From Acidimicrobiales bacterium (GTDB lineage: Bacteria > Actinomycetota > Acidimicrobiia > Acidimicrobiales > SZUA-35), in assembly GCA_020629155.1 (NCBI GenBank), contig JAHDDW010000012.1, positions 1 through 64,000 of the forward strand: a stretch of 64,000 nucleotides of DNA. Direction: 5' to 3'. A model generated the notes under the pieces. It ran no database searches, was not told the DNA's origin, and was given only the letters and a program-made list of their open reading frames with translations. The position numbers and the translations under genes were made by a program. Below are positions 16,709 to 24,751 of the stretch, piece after piece (positions within the stretch are counted from its first letter, which is position 1; each line of letters starts with the position of its first letter).

Positions 16709-17762
16709 GATTTCGTTGCTCGCAACAGTGGCTCTACTATCTGTTGCCTCTTCATGCAACGGTAACGCAACCGAGCCGAATCGTTCTTCAACAGCGCAAA
16801 CTCAGCTGTCGCCAGAGACACCTACTACCATTGAGCAGTCTGTTTCCACAACTGCCCGTGTAAATTCAGCAGCACTTTGCGAATCATTAGAAACAAGCGT
16901 TGGCGGCACTGTAGCAACTAGCCAGCTGCAAGAAGCTTCTGGGCTTGTTGCTAGCGCCACACACCAAGATGTCTTTTGGAGCCACAACGACTCTGGTTCT
17001 GAGACAGGGATTTTTGCGTTTAACCAGAAAGGTGAAGACCTGGGGTTTTACCCACTTGCGATCGAAGGAATAGATATAGAAGCGATCTCGTTGCATGACG
17101 GCAAAATATACCTTGCAGATATCGGTGACAACATAAACAGTAGTCAGCGTCGTGATTCTGTTTTTATTTATGCATTCGATGAACCTTCACCAGGTTCTAC
17201 TTCTAACCAGATTGAGGCAATCACCACCTACGAGCTCCGCTACCCCACTGGATCTACCGATGCAGAGGCTTTTTTTATTGATCCTCTTAGCGGAGCATTC
17301 GTAATAATAGAAAAAGCATTTGGCATATCATTCACTAACGGTTTTGGTGCAAAAGCAAGCAATGCAACTATTTACATGGCTAAACCAGATGCACAAAGTG
17401 TCACCGTTCTAACTGAAGTAGGCGAGTTGAACGTTGAGGCATTAGAAAAACTGAGCACCGCTCCTCTACCTGAAGGTCAAGCTAAAGACTACGGTGTCAC
17501 AGGAGCCGTAACGGCAGCAGATATAAGCCCTGACGGCAAGATTATTGCCCTGCGCACGTATGCAACCGTGTGGCTTTATGATCGCGACCCGCAGCAATCA
17601 ATTGCTGCGACCTTAGCTTCACAACCTTGCGAAGCTCCATCTGCGCTTGAACCTCAAGGAGAAGCAATAGCACTACGCACTACTGCTTCTGGTCGGTATG
17701 GTTTTGTAACAATTTCAGAAGGCCAGAACGTCCCTATCCACTACGCACAGACACGCAACTAG
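16692..17762 (+). CDS. Secreted lipoprotein with probable beta-propeller fold
   Basis: 356 residues with a lipoprotein signal (lipobox SVASSC, Cys about 22) and a Thr/Ser-rich linker. The body has repeated beta-strand patterns: ASGLVAS...FWSHNDSG, IEGIDIEAISL, KIYLADIGDN, STDAEAFFID, AADISPDGKIIALRTY, GEAIALRT. These resemble the esterase-like/SdiA-regulated and phytase-like beta-propeller proteins that sit on the outer surface. No catalytic residues can be assigned with confidence. Two Cys (AALCES and SQPCEAP) may pair. It has its own divergent promoter region. Confidence 0.7.
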   Translation: MLTFRKISLLATVALLSVASSCNGNATEPNRSSTAQTQLSPETPTTIEQSVSTTARVNSAALCESLETSVGGTVATSQLQEASGLVASATHQDVFWSHNDSGSETGIFAFNQKGEDLGFYPLAIEGIDIEAISLHDGKIYLADIGDNINSSQRRDSVFIYAFDEPSPGSTSNQIEAITTYELRYPTGSTDAEAFFIDPLSGAFVIIEKAFGISFTNGFGAKASNATIYMAKPDAQSVTVLTEVGELNVEALEKLSTAPLPEGQAKDYGVTGAVTAADISPDGKIIALRTYATVWLYDRDPQQSIAATLASQPCEAPSALEPQGEAIALRTTASGRYGFVTISEGQNVPIHYAQTRN

Positions 17763-17857
17763 CTTTTTAGTGCAGAAGGCGAACTCTGTCCACTTTCTGA
17801 CCGCATAGATACGAAGATATACAGTATCATAAACAACAAGGTTCTAGAAGCAGGTGA

Positions 17858-18517
17858 ATGATGACAGAATTTGAAGATATAGAGCGTTGGGGCAAGCCAC
17901 AACCGTCTGTGCAAATGTCGGAAGGCAACACAGAGAAAAAGAAACGATTGCCCGTAGTTCTCTATTCTTTCCTTGTACTCCTTGGCGTATCGATACTTAC
18001 TTTTTCTCTTTATTATGCCTTCGTTAGAGATTCTGGATCAGAAATTGATGCTGCTGGCCAGCCAGACACCACACTATCTTCGCCCGAGAACACAACTGAT
18101 CCTGTCACGAATGTGCCAGCTCAGAAGCAAGCTGGCACATCAGAAGATGCAGATCCCTCGTTAGAAGTTACTGTTCTTGACCTAGAACTTCTTTCAGGCA
18201 AAGGCGATCCAAACAATAGCGGCACAGCTACTTTGGAGATTAATGCCATGACGGGCGAAGTTTGCTATGAGTTAAACACAGAAAGTTTCCCAGGACCTAG
18301 CCGTAGCCATATCCATGTCGGCACTTCAGATATCACAGGCGGCGACATTATCCTTGAGCTTGACAATCAAGAGAAATACCCAGCGAAAGACTGTGTCCGA
18401 CGAGACACTAGAGATATTGATGCTATTTTGTCGGATCTACCTGGCCATTACATAGAGCTTCATAGCCCCAAAAATGACCAAGGTGAAGAGACACAATCTG
18501 TGCGCGCAACTCGGTGA
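17858..18517 (+). CDS. CHRD-domain membrane protein, N-terminal part of a frame-broken gene
   Basis: 219 residues: a cytosolic N-terminus, a membrane helix (about 32-54), an extracytoplasmic linker, then a CHRD domain (about 103-216) recognised from GTATLEINAMTGEVCYEL, SHIHVGTSDITGGDIILEL and GHYIELHSP. CHRD domains occur in chordin and in many bacterial surface proteins; the role here is unknown. AGGTG precedes the tandem ATGs at 17858 and 17861. The family usually ends in a V-R-G-Q-L-like strand, but here the frame reads VRATR-stop. The other frame reads AQL and continues into the OmpA domain, so this is probably the front half of one protein broken at GCGCGC (18502-18507). Confidence 0.75.
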   Translation: MMTEFEDIERWGKPQPSVQMSEGNTEKKKRLPVVLYSFLVLLGVSILTFSLYYAFVRDSGSEIDAAGQPDTTLSSPENTTDPVTNVPAQKQAGTSEDADPSLEVTVLDLELLSGKGDPNNSGTATLEINAMTGEVCYELNTESFPGPSRSHIHVGTSDITGGDIILELDNQEKYPAKDCVRRDTRDIDAILSDLPGHYIELHSPKNDQGEETQSVRATR

Positions 18518-19070
18518 AGGTACTAGCGCCGCCCCCGATTCAGACCTAGTTGACGCTGAAGACGGCGAAGCTACAACTATCATCGAGAAAGATTCGATAG
18601 TGCTTCAAGGTAACGTGGCTGACCAACAGACCGTTGACCGCCTTGTCAACGCATACAAAGATGTCAACATGGGCAACCTTACAGTGGTTAACAAGTTAAA
18701 GATTGTAGCTGGCTCGCCAGCTCCAACAGGCAAAATCGAGATCAGCGATGCAATTTTGTTTGAAACTAACTCAGCTGAGTTAAACCAGTTTGAAGGCACC
18801 GTTCTAGAAAACTTTGCCACGTTACTTGAAGCTCGACCTGATTGGAAAGTAAGCATCGTAGGTCACACTGACAGCCGTGGCAGTGATGTACTTAACCTCG
18901 AACTTTCTAAACGCCGAGCCAATGCAGTGCGTTCTGCGTTTGAAGAAGCCGGTCTAGATGGCGATCGGTTTATTACTCGCGGCGCAGGTTTTCGTGATCC
19001 TGTCGCAACAAATGAAACAGAAGAAGGGCGCGCACAGAACCGACGCATTACACTTGAAGTCACCCCATAG
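18474..19070 (+). CDS. OmpA-family C-terminal domain, back half of the frame-broken CHRD gene
   Basis: The frame is open from about 18474 to TAG 19070. It encodes an acidic linker, a BON/OmpA-type lead-in (VVNKLKIV) and an OmpA-like peptidoglycan-binding domain (about residues 90-198): FETNSAELN, VSIVGHTDSRGSDVLNLELSKRRANAVRSAF, RAGFRDPVATNETEEGRAQNRRITL. The binding Asp and Arg (HTDSRG; NRR) are present, so it should bind peptidoglycan peptides. The nominal ATG lies inside the CHRD coding sequence without a ribosome-binding site. I read this as the C-terminal half of a membrane CHRD-OmpA protein separated by a shift of one reading frame. Confidence 0.75.
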   Translation: MTKVKRHNLCAQLGEGTSAAPDSDLVDAEDGEATTIIEKDSIVLQGNVADQQTVDRLVNAYKDVNMGNLTVVNKLKIVAGSPAPTGKIEISDAILFETNSAELNQFEGTVLENFATLLEARPDWKVSIVGHTDSRGSDVLNLELSKRRANAVRSAFEEAGLDGDRFITRGAGFRDPVATNETEEGRAQNRRITLEVTP

Positions 19071-19105
19071 CCAAAAGATATCTTAGTTGTTGCTAAGCTG
19101 TGCCA

Positions 19106-20017
19106 ATGAGCTACTTTGGCATGGATCTTGGCGGCACGAAAATTGAAGGTATTGTTTTAAAAGAAGCATCTATTGATTCTGAAGTTTGCAGACTCAGAAT
19201 TTCCACAGAGGCAGCTAAAGGCTATGAACATATTGTTTCACAAGTTGCTTTGCTGCTCGCACAGTTGGAGGAAGCTTCTGGCTGCAAAGCTACAAAACTT
19301 GGTATTGGCACACCTGGCTGCGTCGACCCTCCAACACAGGTATTTAAGAACAGCAACGCGACTTGTCTAAATACTAGGCCTTTCCATAAAGACCTCTCTG
19401 CTGCCTTAGGCGTTGACGTTGAAGTAGTTATTGCAAACGACGCGAACTGTTTTGCTCTTGCTGAACACAACTGGGGTGCGGTGCGCCAAGTCATACCAAC
19501 TGCAACTACTAGTTTTGGTGTGATCATGGGCACAGGCGTCGGTGGTGGCCTAATTATAAACAATACAACTGTTTCAGGTGCCATGGGCATTGCTGGCGAA
19601 TGGGGCCACAACGTTTTAATCCCTGACGGGCCAGACTGTTATTGCGGCAAAAAAGGCTGCGTCGAACAAGTTCTTTCAGGACCAGCGGTAGAAAAATTTT
19701 ATGCAGAGCAAACAGACCTACTGCTACCGCTACAACAAATATATCAGCGTTACCTTGACGCCAGCGATGAAGCAGCAACGGCTGCTATAGAGCGACTGCT
19801 AAACTATTTTGGCATGGCAATAGCAACCATTATCAATATTGTTGACCCAGATGTCGTCGTCATAGGCGGAGGCGTCAGCAATATCGCTGAGCTCTATACC
19901 ATTGGGTACGAACATGCTAAGAACCATGTTTTTAACCCGATATTGACCACCCCTATAGTGGCACCGTTACTTGGAGACAGTGCAGGGGTCTATGGCGCAG
20001 CTGCACTTGTGATGTAA
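19106..20017 (+). CDS. ROK-family sugar kinase (glucokinase-like)
   Basis: About 303 residues from ATG 19106; a GTG at 19100 is also in frame. It has the ATP-binding GMDLGGTKIEG motif, catalytic Asp in NDANCFALAE, the glycine-rich GTGVGGGLI loop and the ROK zinc motif CYCGKKGCVEQ (CxCGxxGC). Bacterial ROK kinases phosphorylate glucose, fructose or amino-sugars at the entry to glycolysis. The absence of an N-terminal DNA-binding domain makes it an enzyme, not a repressor. The exact sugar is not readable from sequence. It ends 4 bp before the convergent gene at 20022. Confidence 0.9.
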   Translation: MSYFGMDLGGTKIEGIVLKEASIDSEVCRLRISTEAAKGYEHIVSQVALLLAQLEEASGCKATKLGIGTPGCVDPPTQVFKNSNATCLNTRPFHKDLSAALGVDVEVVIANDANCFALAEHNWGAVRQVIPTATTSFGVIMGTGVGGGLIINNTTVSGAMGIAGEWGHNVLIPDGPDCYCGKKGCVEQVLSGPAVEKFYAEQTDLLLPLQQIYQRYLDASDEAATAAIERLLNYFGMAIATIINIVDPDVVVIGGGVSNIAELYTIGYEHAKNHVFNPILTTPIVAPLLGDSAGVYGAAALVM

Positions 20018-20021
20018 GCGG

Positions 20022-20498
20022 CTAAGCAACTGTTTTCTTTAACAAATATTGTATGAATAGGCGGTGCATAGGTTTCACAAGTGCGAAATAGAACTTTCCC
20101 GCACGACGCCATAGATACTGAACCGAAGTAGCACCTTCAACAAGTTGGTTATTGTCTTGAAGCCGAAGCGAGAATCGGTATTCCATAAACCCCATCGAAT
20201 CGCCAAACACTATTTCTTGGTCATCACGATCAATAACTTTCCATGAGCCTACCGAAGAGCCCTCGCTATAGCCACCGTTCTCTATTGCTTGCGTAACGCC
20301 TTTTTTCGTAACAGTGTTTGTACTTAGAAGGCGAATCCAGGCTGGTTGTTTCACAAACCAATCAGAAGCCACCTCGTCCACACTAGTGTATTGACCTGGT
20401 TTACATGAGATCTGGAAACGGTCAAGATAATCAGCATTTGGATGTATTGATCCAACAATTGAATTATCATCTGGCTGACATTCAGTTACGCGACTCAT
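20022..20498 (-). CDS. DUF2867-like protein
   Basis: 158 residues without signal peptide or membrane helix. The pattern HPNADYLDRFQI ... FVKQPAWIRLL ... VFGDSMGFMEYRFSLRL ... LWRRAGKFYFALVKPMHRLFI fits the DUF2867 family of small beta-barrel (START-like) proteins, often found alone or fused to NAD-binding epimerases. Biochemical function is unknown. It converges with the ROK kinase and lies downstream of the siroheme genes, 72 bp from cobA. Confidence 0.6.
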   Translation of the reverse strand: MSRVTECQPDDNSIVGSIHPNADYLDRFQISCKPGQYTSVDEVASDWFVKQPAWIRLLSTNTVTKKGVTQAIENGGYSEGSSVGSWKVIDRDDQEIVFGDSMGFMEYRFSLRLQDNNQLVEGATSVQYLWRRAGKFYFALVKPMHRLFIQYLLKKTVA

Positions 20499-20570
20499 TA
20501 CACCTCAAAGCTAGTGCAGAAACATTCACAGCATAGCGAAAGAAACCGCCATCTGTTCGACCTTGTGTAA

Positions 20571-21317
20571 CTATGTTTCTGGCGATAGAACAGCGTTTTC
20601 TATATCAATGGATAGGCAATCGTTTGCTGCGACTTCGCCAATAACGATGACTGCTGGGTTAGCGATTGGCTGCTCCCCCAGCTCAGACAAAAACAACCGC
20701 TTAATCGACTGCTTTTGTGTCATTGCTGAAGAAATAATAGCAACAGGCATCTGTTTTCTCATGCCAGAAGCGAGAAGGTTCTGACGAATATCCTTTGCCC
20801 GTTTCGCTCCCATCAATACGACCAATGTTGAGCCTATATCGACAAGGGCTTGCCAGTTCAACCCGCTATGGGGATCGATCATCTGATGGCCTGTCACAAC
20901 GGTAAACGCGCTAGAAACGTTGCGCTGCGTTACAGCTATTCCAGCTGCTGCTGGCGCTGCAATAGCAGACGTTACGCCAGGCACAATTTCCACATTAATA
21001 CCATGAGCACGCAGTGCTGCAGCCTCTTCGGCACCTCGCCCAAAGACAAACGGATCGCCACCTTTAAGCCGCAGCACGGTGTCACTCTTTTTGGCTCTGT
21101 CAATCAGCAGCTCATGGATAGTTTCTTGCGAAACACTTACTCCATTGGGATCTTTCCCGACACAAATCGACTCGGCCCATGGAGCCAGCGTCGCTAGGAT
21201 TTCTGCGCTAACAAGCCTGTCGTACAGTACCACTTCTGCTTTTGCACACAGCTGTGCAGCTTTCACGGTAAGCAATTCAACGTCACCTGGGCCAGCGCCA
21301 ACGATATAGACAGTCAT
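20571..21317 (-). CDS. cobA: Uroporphyrinogen-III C-methyltransferase (SUMT)
   Basis: 248 residues with the SUMT hallmarks VYIVGAGPGDVELLTVKA, VLYDRLVS and LRLKGGDPFVFGRGAEE, and the later PGVTSAIAAPAAAGI. It uses two S-adenosylmethionines to convert uroporphyrinogen III to precorrin-2, the branch point to siroheme and cobalamin. The start overlaps the stop of the upstream dehydrogenase gene by 4 bp, so the two make a siroheme operon: separate proteins here, where enterobacteria have one CysG fusion. Confidence 0.95.
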   Translation of the reverse strand: MTVYIVGAGPGDVELLTVKAAQLCAKAEVVLYDRLVSAEILATLAPWAESICVGKDPNGVSVSQETIHELLIDRAKKSDTVLRLKGGDPFVFGRGAEEAAALRAHGINVEIVPGVTSAIAAPAAAGIAVTQRNVSSAFTVVTGHQMIDPHSGLNWQALVDIGSTLVVLMGAKRAKDIRQNLLASGMRKQMPVAIISSAMTQKQSIKRLFLSELGEQPIANPAVIVIGEVAANDCLSIDIENAVLSPET

Positions 21318-21976
21318 GTTTTTGCCTCTACAGATTCGTCAACAACAACCTTTTCTGGCAAGCCAAGATGTGAGCGCACTATCGATTTCGCTTCGTCTAC
21401 ATTACCCTGTGCGACAAGTTGATCGACCCCAGCATCCATAGCGCTGCGCCAACCAGGCAGTTCACTAGTGCCTAAAACACTTTTCGCTTCGCTTCTGATT
21501 TCGGCTAATACATAAAGGAGTTGCAAGTAGCCATCTAATTTTTTCTCAAAGCCACGTCGCATCCATGAAGCCATCGCAGGGCTTTTGCCCGATGTTGAAA
21601 TAGCAATCGACAGTTCGTCTTTGCGAGCCACAGCTGGCAAGATCCACGCGCAGTTTTGTATATCGTCTGCTGAGTTGACCCAGACGCGCGCTGCTTCGCC
21701 TTCGCTGAAAACTTGCGCATTGACCGCAGGGTCATCGGTGCAGGTAATTGCAAGCCAATAATCGCCCACTTCGCCGCTGCGATATGGCCGCTGCTCAACA
21801 GTTACATCCATCGCTGCAATATCTGGATGCACCCAAGGGCCAACAACCGTAACAACTGCTTTCGAACGCACTAACCCTCGAATTTTTCCAACAGCAACAT
21901 GGCCAGCGCCCACAACAAGGCAAGGTTTGCCTTCAACGAGCAAATTCACCGCATATGAGTTTGCTAGGGTAGGCAT
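21314..21976 (-). CDS. Precorrin-2 dehydrogenase (Met8/CysG N-terminal type)
   Basis: 220 residues with an N-terminal NAD-binding fold (LVEGKPCLVVGAGHVAVGKIRGLV) and the conserved AISTSGKSPAMASWMRR motif of the dimerisation/chelatase region. It should oxidise precorrin-2 to sirohydrochlorin and may also insert iron, giving siroheme for sulphite or nitrite reductase. A 4-bp overlap couples it to cobA downstream. It starts with ATG 21976 and is the first gene of the pair. Confidence 0.9.
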   Translation of the reverse strand: MPTLANSYAVNLLVEGKPCLVVGAGHVAVGKIRGLVRSKAVVTVVGPWVHPDIAAMDVTVEQRPYRSGEVGDYWLAITCTDDPAVNAQVFSEGEAARVWVNSADDIQNCAWILPAVARKDELSIAISTSGKSPAMASWMRRGFEKKLDGYLQLLYVLAEIRSEAKSVLGTSELPGWRSAMDAGVDQLVAQGNVDEAKSIVRSHLGLPEKVVVDESVEAKT

Positions 21977-22154
21977 AGACGACCAACTTTCAAAAGAATA
22001 ATCTTGACCAGTTTAGTCGGAATTAAGACGAACCGCTAGCGTTTTTTAAATGAACTACAATCATTACCACATGAGACAGATCTCTTACGCCGCCGCAAAG
22101 CAGGCACTGACAGTACTATTTCCACTTCAGATGGCTACACAGTTGGAGTTGGAG

Positions 22155-22913
22155 CTATTCATACAACAAAGAACCGCAAGATGGCCACCCAGTCCTTGCA
22201 TGCCCTTGGTAATAAAGCTCTAACGCTATTGCATCTTGATCTTGTGCGCTAGCCTTATCGGGCCTGACATCTACCAAATCAGTTCGCCCAGAAACATTTG
22301 CCATGTCATTCCAAGTGCTTTGTATGAAATAATACGCACCATAACTGGCATGTTCTTCATTGGCAGTGGCATAATCTCCACCAGTTAAACAAATACGCAA
22401 TTTTTCTAAAGCTGTTCCTGGTGGTGAAACTAAACTTGTTGCTGCCACCGGCTGCGTTGTAGCTACAGGCTGCGTAGTAACAGGAATCTTTAGTGTCGTT
22501 TGTGGTCGCGTTGTTGTCAAGTTTACTTCTGGTTTCAAGGCTGTCGAATTGTTCTCCCCTTGCTGCGCAGTCACCATCGGAGGTCGATTTGAGGTTCTAG
22601 AGATCTGTTGTTGACCCAACTGTACTGTCGTGGACGTCTTCATAAAGGACGTGGTGATTGAGGTATCAGCACTTTTTAATGAAGTGGCCGGAAATGACTG
22701 ACTATAAGGCTGTGGCCCTTCACCAGCCTGCGAGGTCGTTGAATTTTTCATCGGTTGAGAAGAAAGAGTTGAAGATGAGGAAGGTGTCCAAAACACAAAA
22801 AAGCATACGATGACGAAAATAATAAAACCTGCGAACAACCACATCGATTTCTTTCTTGCCTTTTGAAATGTTTCGAGTTGCAGAAACTCAAATTCGTCTA
22901 AACCGCCATCCAT
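22155..22913 (-). CDS. Membrane-anchored Rpf-like protein lacking the catalytic Glu (paralogue C)
   Basis: 252 residues with the same plan as the pair at 8717-10229: N-terminal cytosolic segment, membrane helix (about 24-42), Thr/Gln/Ser-rich linker, and a terminal Rpf-like domain (about 168-250). The domain reads LRICLTGGDY, YGAYYFIQSTWNDMA, DQDAIALELYYQG, WPSCG. Cys175 and Cys246 are kept, but the catalytic Glu position is Leu176. It resembles paralogue A more than B (shared RTDLVDVRPDKA-like stretch), so A and C probably descend from one inactive ancestor. It stands alone, about 12 kb from the other two. Confidence 0.75.
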   Translation of the reverse strand: MDGGLDEFEFLQLETFQKARKKSMWLFAGFIIFVIVCFFVFWTPSSSSTLSSQPMKNSTTSQAGEGPQPYSQSFPATSLKSADTSITTSFMKTSTTVQLGQQQISRTSNRPPMVTAQQGENNSTALKPEVNLTTTRPQTTLKIPVTTQPVATTQPVAATSLVSPPGTALEKLRICLTGGDYATANEEHASYGAYYFIQSTWNDMANVSGRTDLVDVRPDKASAQDQDAIALELYYQGHARTGWPSCGSLLYE

Positions 22914-23095
22914 ATATATAGGTTACAGCATCTGACACAATATGTCGTCGCTCCCCTATAGCCTGTAGGACACGCTTATACAACGGCAATAGCCACAGCG
23001 AACTAGCAAAGACCCGCAGATACCTAGAGACAGCAGGAATTTTGTACTGCTGCTGTGTGCACACGCTAGTCAATCATTTTAGAGATCGGCTATCG

Positions 23096-24751
23096 TTACA
23101 AGATAGTTAACGCTTGAGCCGCAGCGTCCAAGATCGAGTCACCTAGGTTAGGGGCAACACCCCACACAATAGTTGCGGCAACGCTTAACGTTACTGCTGT
23201 TAGACCCATTGCCCGTGCGCTACTAGAAACATTGCGCTTTTTCTCAGCATGTCGCTCCGTAATGCTTACTGTCTCGGCTGGACCCTTGAGATACATTGAC
23301 ACAACAACACGTAGATACAACACCGCAGCGACAACAGCCGCCAACATAGCAAGACCAGCGAGCAGATACGACTCGTTCCGAGCAGCCGACCAGATTACCT
23401 GAAATTTGGACCAGAACCCTACGGTGAATGGAACACCAGACTGGGCAAACAGTAAGACAGCAAGCAATCCAGCCAGAAACGGCTTCTGCTTCGCTATACC
23501 TTGATAATCAGCCAAGCTGTGCATGCCATCATCACCTTTTGCAAGTAACGAAAGCACGCCGAATGTGCCTGAAACCATGACGGTATACGCCGCTAGATAG
23601 AACAAGAACGATCGAACATCAGAAAAATCGGTCAAAGAACTACCCCGATCAAGTGAGGTATCTGTTTTCGAGCCATTGACAGCTTTAAAGGCCAGCGAAT
23701 GAACACTAAGTAACAAGAAACCAGCGTGCACTATGGAGGAATAGGCCAGCATACGTTTTACGTTTGACTGCCCTAAGGCAAGCAACGAGCCAATGATAAG
23801 TGACGCTATAGCCAGACCTGCGAGCACGGGCTGCCAGTCAGCAACATAGTTACCAAAGCCAGCGATGAACACTCTTGCCATTGCAGCAAACGCAGCGACT
23901 TTGACGCCCGAAGCCATGTAGGCAACAACAGGTGTTGGCGAACCTTCATACACATCAGGAGCCCAGAAATGAAACGGCACAGCGCTTACTTTGAAAGCAA
24001 AACCAGCGAGTAAAAGGCCCATCGCAACTAGAATCATCGACGCATTCACTTGTGGGCTCAGACCAGCAGGGTTCACACCAGCTTCTGCGATACCAGCAAG
24101 CGACAACGATCCAGTTGCTCCATAGGTTAACGCAATGCCATAGAGAAAAATAGCTGATGCCAAACCGCCGAGAATAAAATATTTAAACGACGCTTCGCGT
24201 GATGTTTCACGACGTGGATGCATTGCTGCTAATACGTAGACAGCGATAGAAAGCACTTCAAGGCCGATGAAAAGCAAAATAAGATCTTGCGCCGAAACTA
24301 AAAGAACACCACCAGCAGCCGAAATAAGCAACAGCACATACCATTCAACCATCGCTATATGTTGCTCAGATGTATAGGCAGCCAACGATAACGCTGCAAA
24401 GAAGACAGCAGCGCACAGCACACCAGTTACAAACAGGGTGAATGCATCAACCTGAAACGACCCAGACAAGATAAGTTCTGCACCACCGAGATTGTCGACC
24501 CGTCGCCAAACAAAGAAGAGTGAAGCAAACGAACTTGCTGCTGTCACTGCTGTTATAACCGCTGGGACATTGCGAGTTTGCAGAACACGAAATAATGAGG
24601 TGAATGTGAGCAGCAAGATAGCGCCCACGGCAAGAATAAGAAATGGCATCAACAAGAACCAGTCATAGCCGCTAGAAACCTCTTCGGGTACTGCTCCTTG
24701 AGCTAGCGCTTCTAAAATTTCTGCTTCACTTTGAACTAGTAAAGTACTCAT
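23096..24751 (-). CDS. nuoN: NADH-quinone oxidoreductase subunit N
   Basis: A 551-residue, roughly 14-helix antiporter-like subunit of the membrane arm of complex I. It shows the typical broken-helix region with conserved Lys (FAFKVSAVPFHFWAPDVYEGSPTPVVAYMA) and LAYSSIVHAG. It pumps protons as part of NDH-1. A hydrophilic insertion of about 30 residues rich in Ser and Asp (around VNGSKTDTSLDRGSS) separates two helices. It is the last gene of the nuo cluster and overlaps nuoM by 4 bp. The 182-bp gap beyond it holds a 7-bp stem (ACAGCAG 23030-23036, CTGCTGT 23050-23056) without a U-run. Confidence 0.95.
   Translation of the reverse strand: MSTLLVQSEAEILEALAQGAVPEEVSSGYDWFLLMPFLILAVGAILLLTFTSLFRVLQTRNVPAVITAVTAASSFASLFFVWRRVDNLGGAELILSGSFQVDAFTLFVTGVLCAAVFFAALSLAAYTSEQHIAMVEWYVLLLISAAGGVLLVSAQDLILLFIGLEVLSIAVYVLAAMHPRRETSREASFKYFILGGLASAIFLYGIALTYGATGSLSLAGIAEAGVNPAGLSPQVNASMILVAMGLLLAGFAFKVSAVPFHFWAPDVYEGSPTPVVAYMASGVKVAAFAAMARVFIAGFGNYVADWQPVLAGLAIASLIIGSLLALGQSNVKRMLAYSSIVHAGFLLLSVHSLAFKAVNGSKTDTSLDRGSSLTDFSDVRSFLFYLAAYTVMVSGTFGVLSLLAKGDDGMHSLADYQGIAKQKPFLAGLLAVLLFAQSGVPFTVGFWSKFQVIWSAARNESYLLAGLAMLAAVVAAVLYLRVVVSMYLKGPAETVSITERHAEKKRNVSSSARAMGLTAVTLSVAATIVWGVAPNLGDSILDAAAQALTIL

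Noticed and set aside
16594-16863. 89-codon plus-strand ORF upstream of and overlapping the lipoprotein gene
   Set aside because: It runs through the signal-peptide coding region in another frame and has an Arg/Cys/His-rich shadow composition.
22071-22223. 50-codon plus-strand ORF with TACAAT nine bases before its ATG, resembling a leaderless gene
   Set aside because: Half of it is antisense to the Rpf-like gene at 22155, no -35 element was found, and the peptide resembles nothing.
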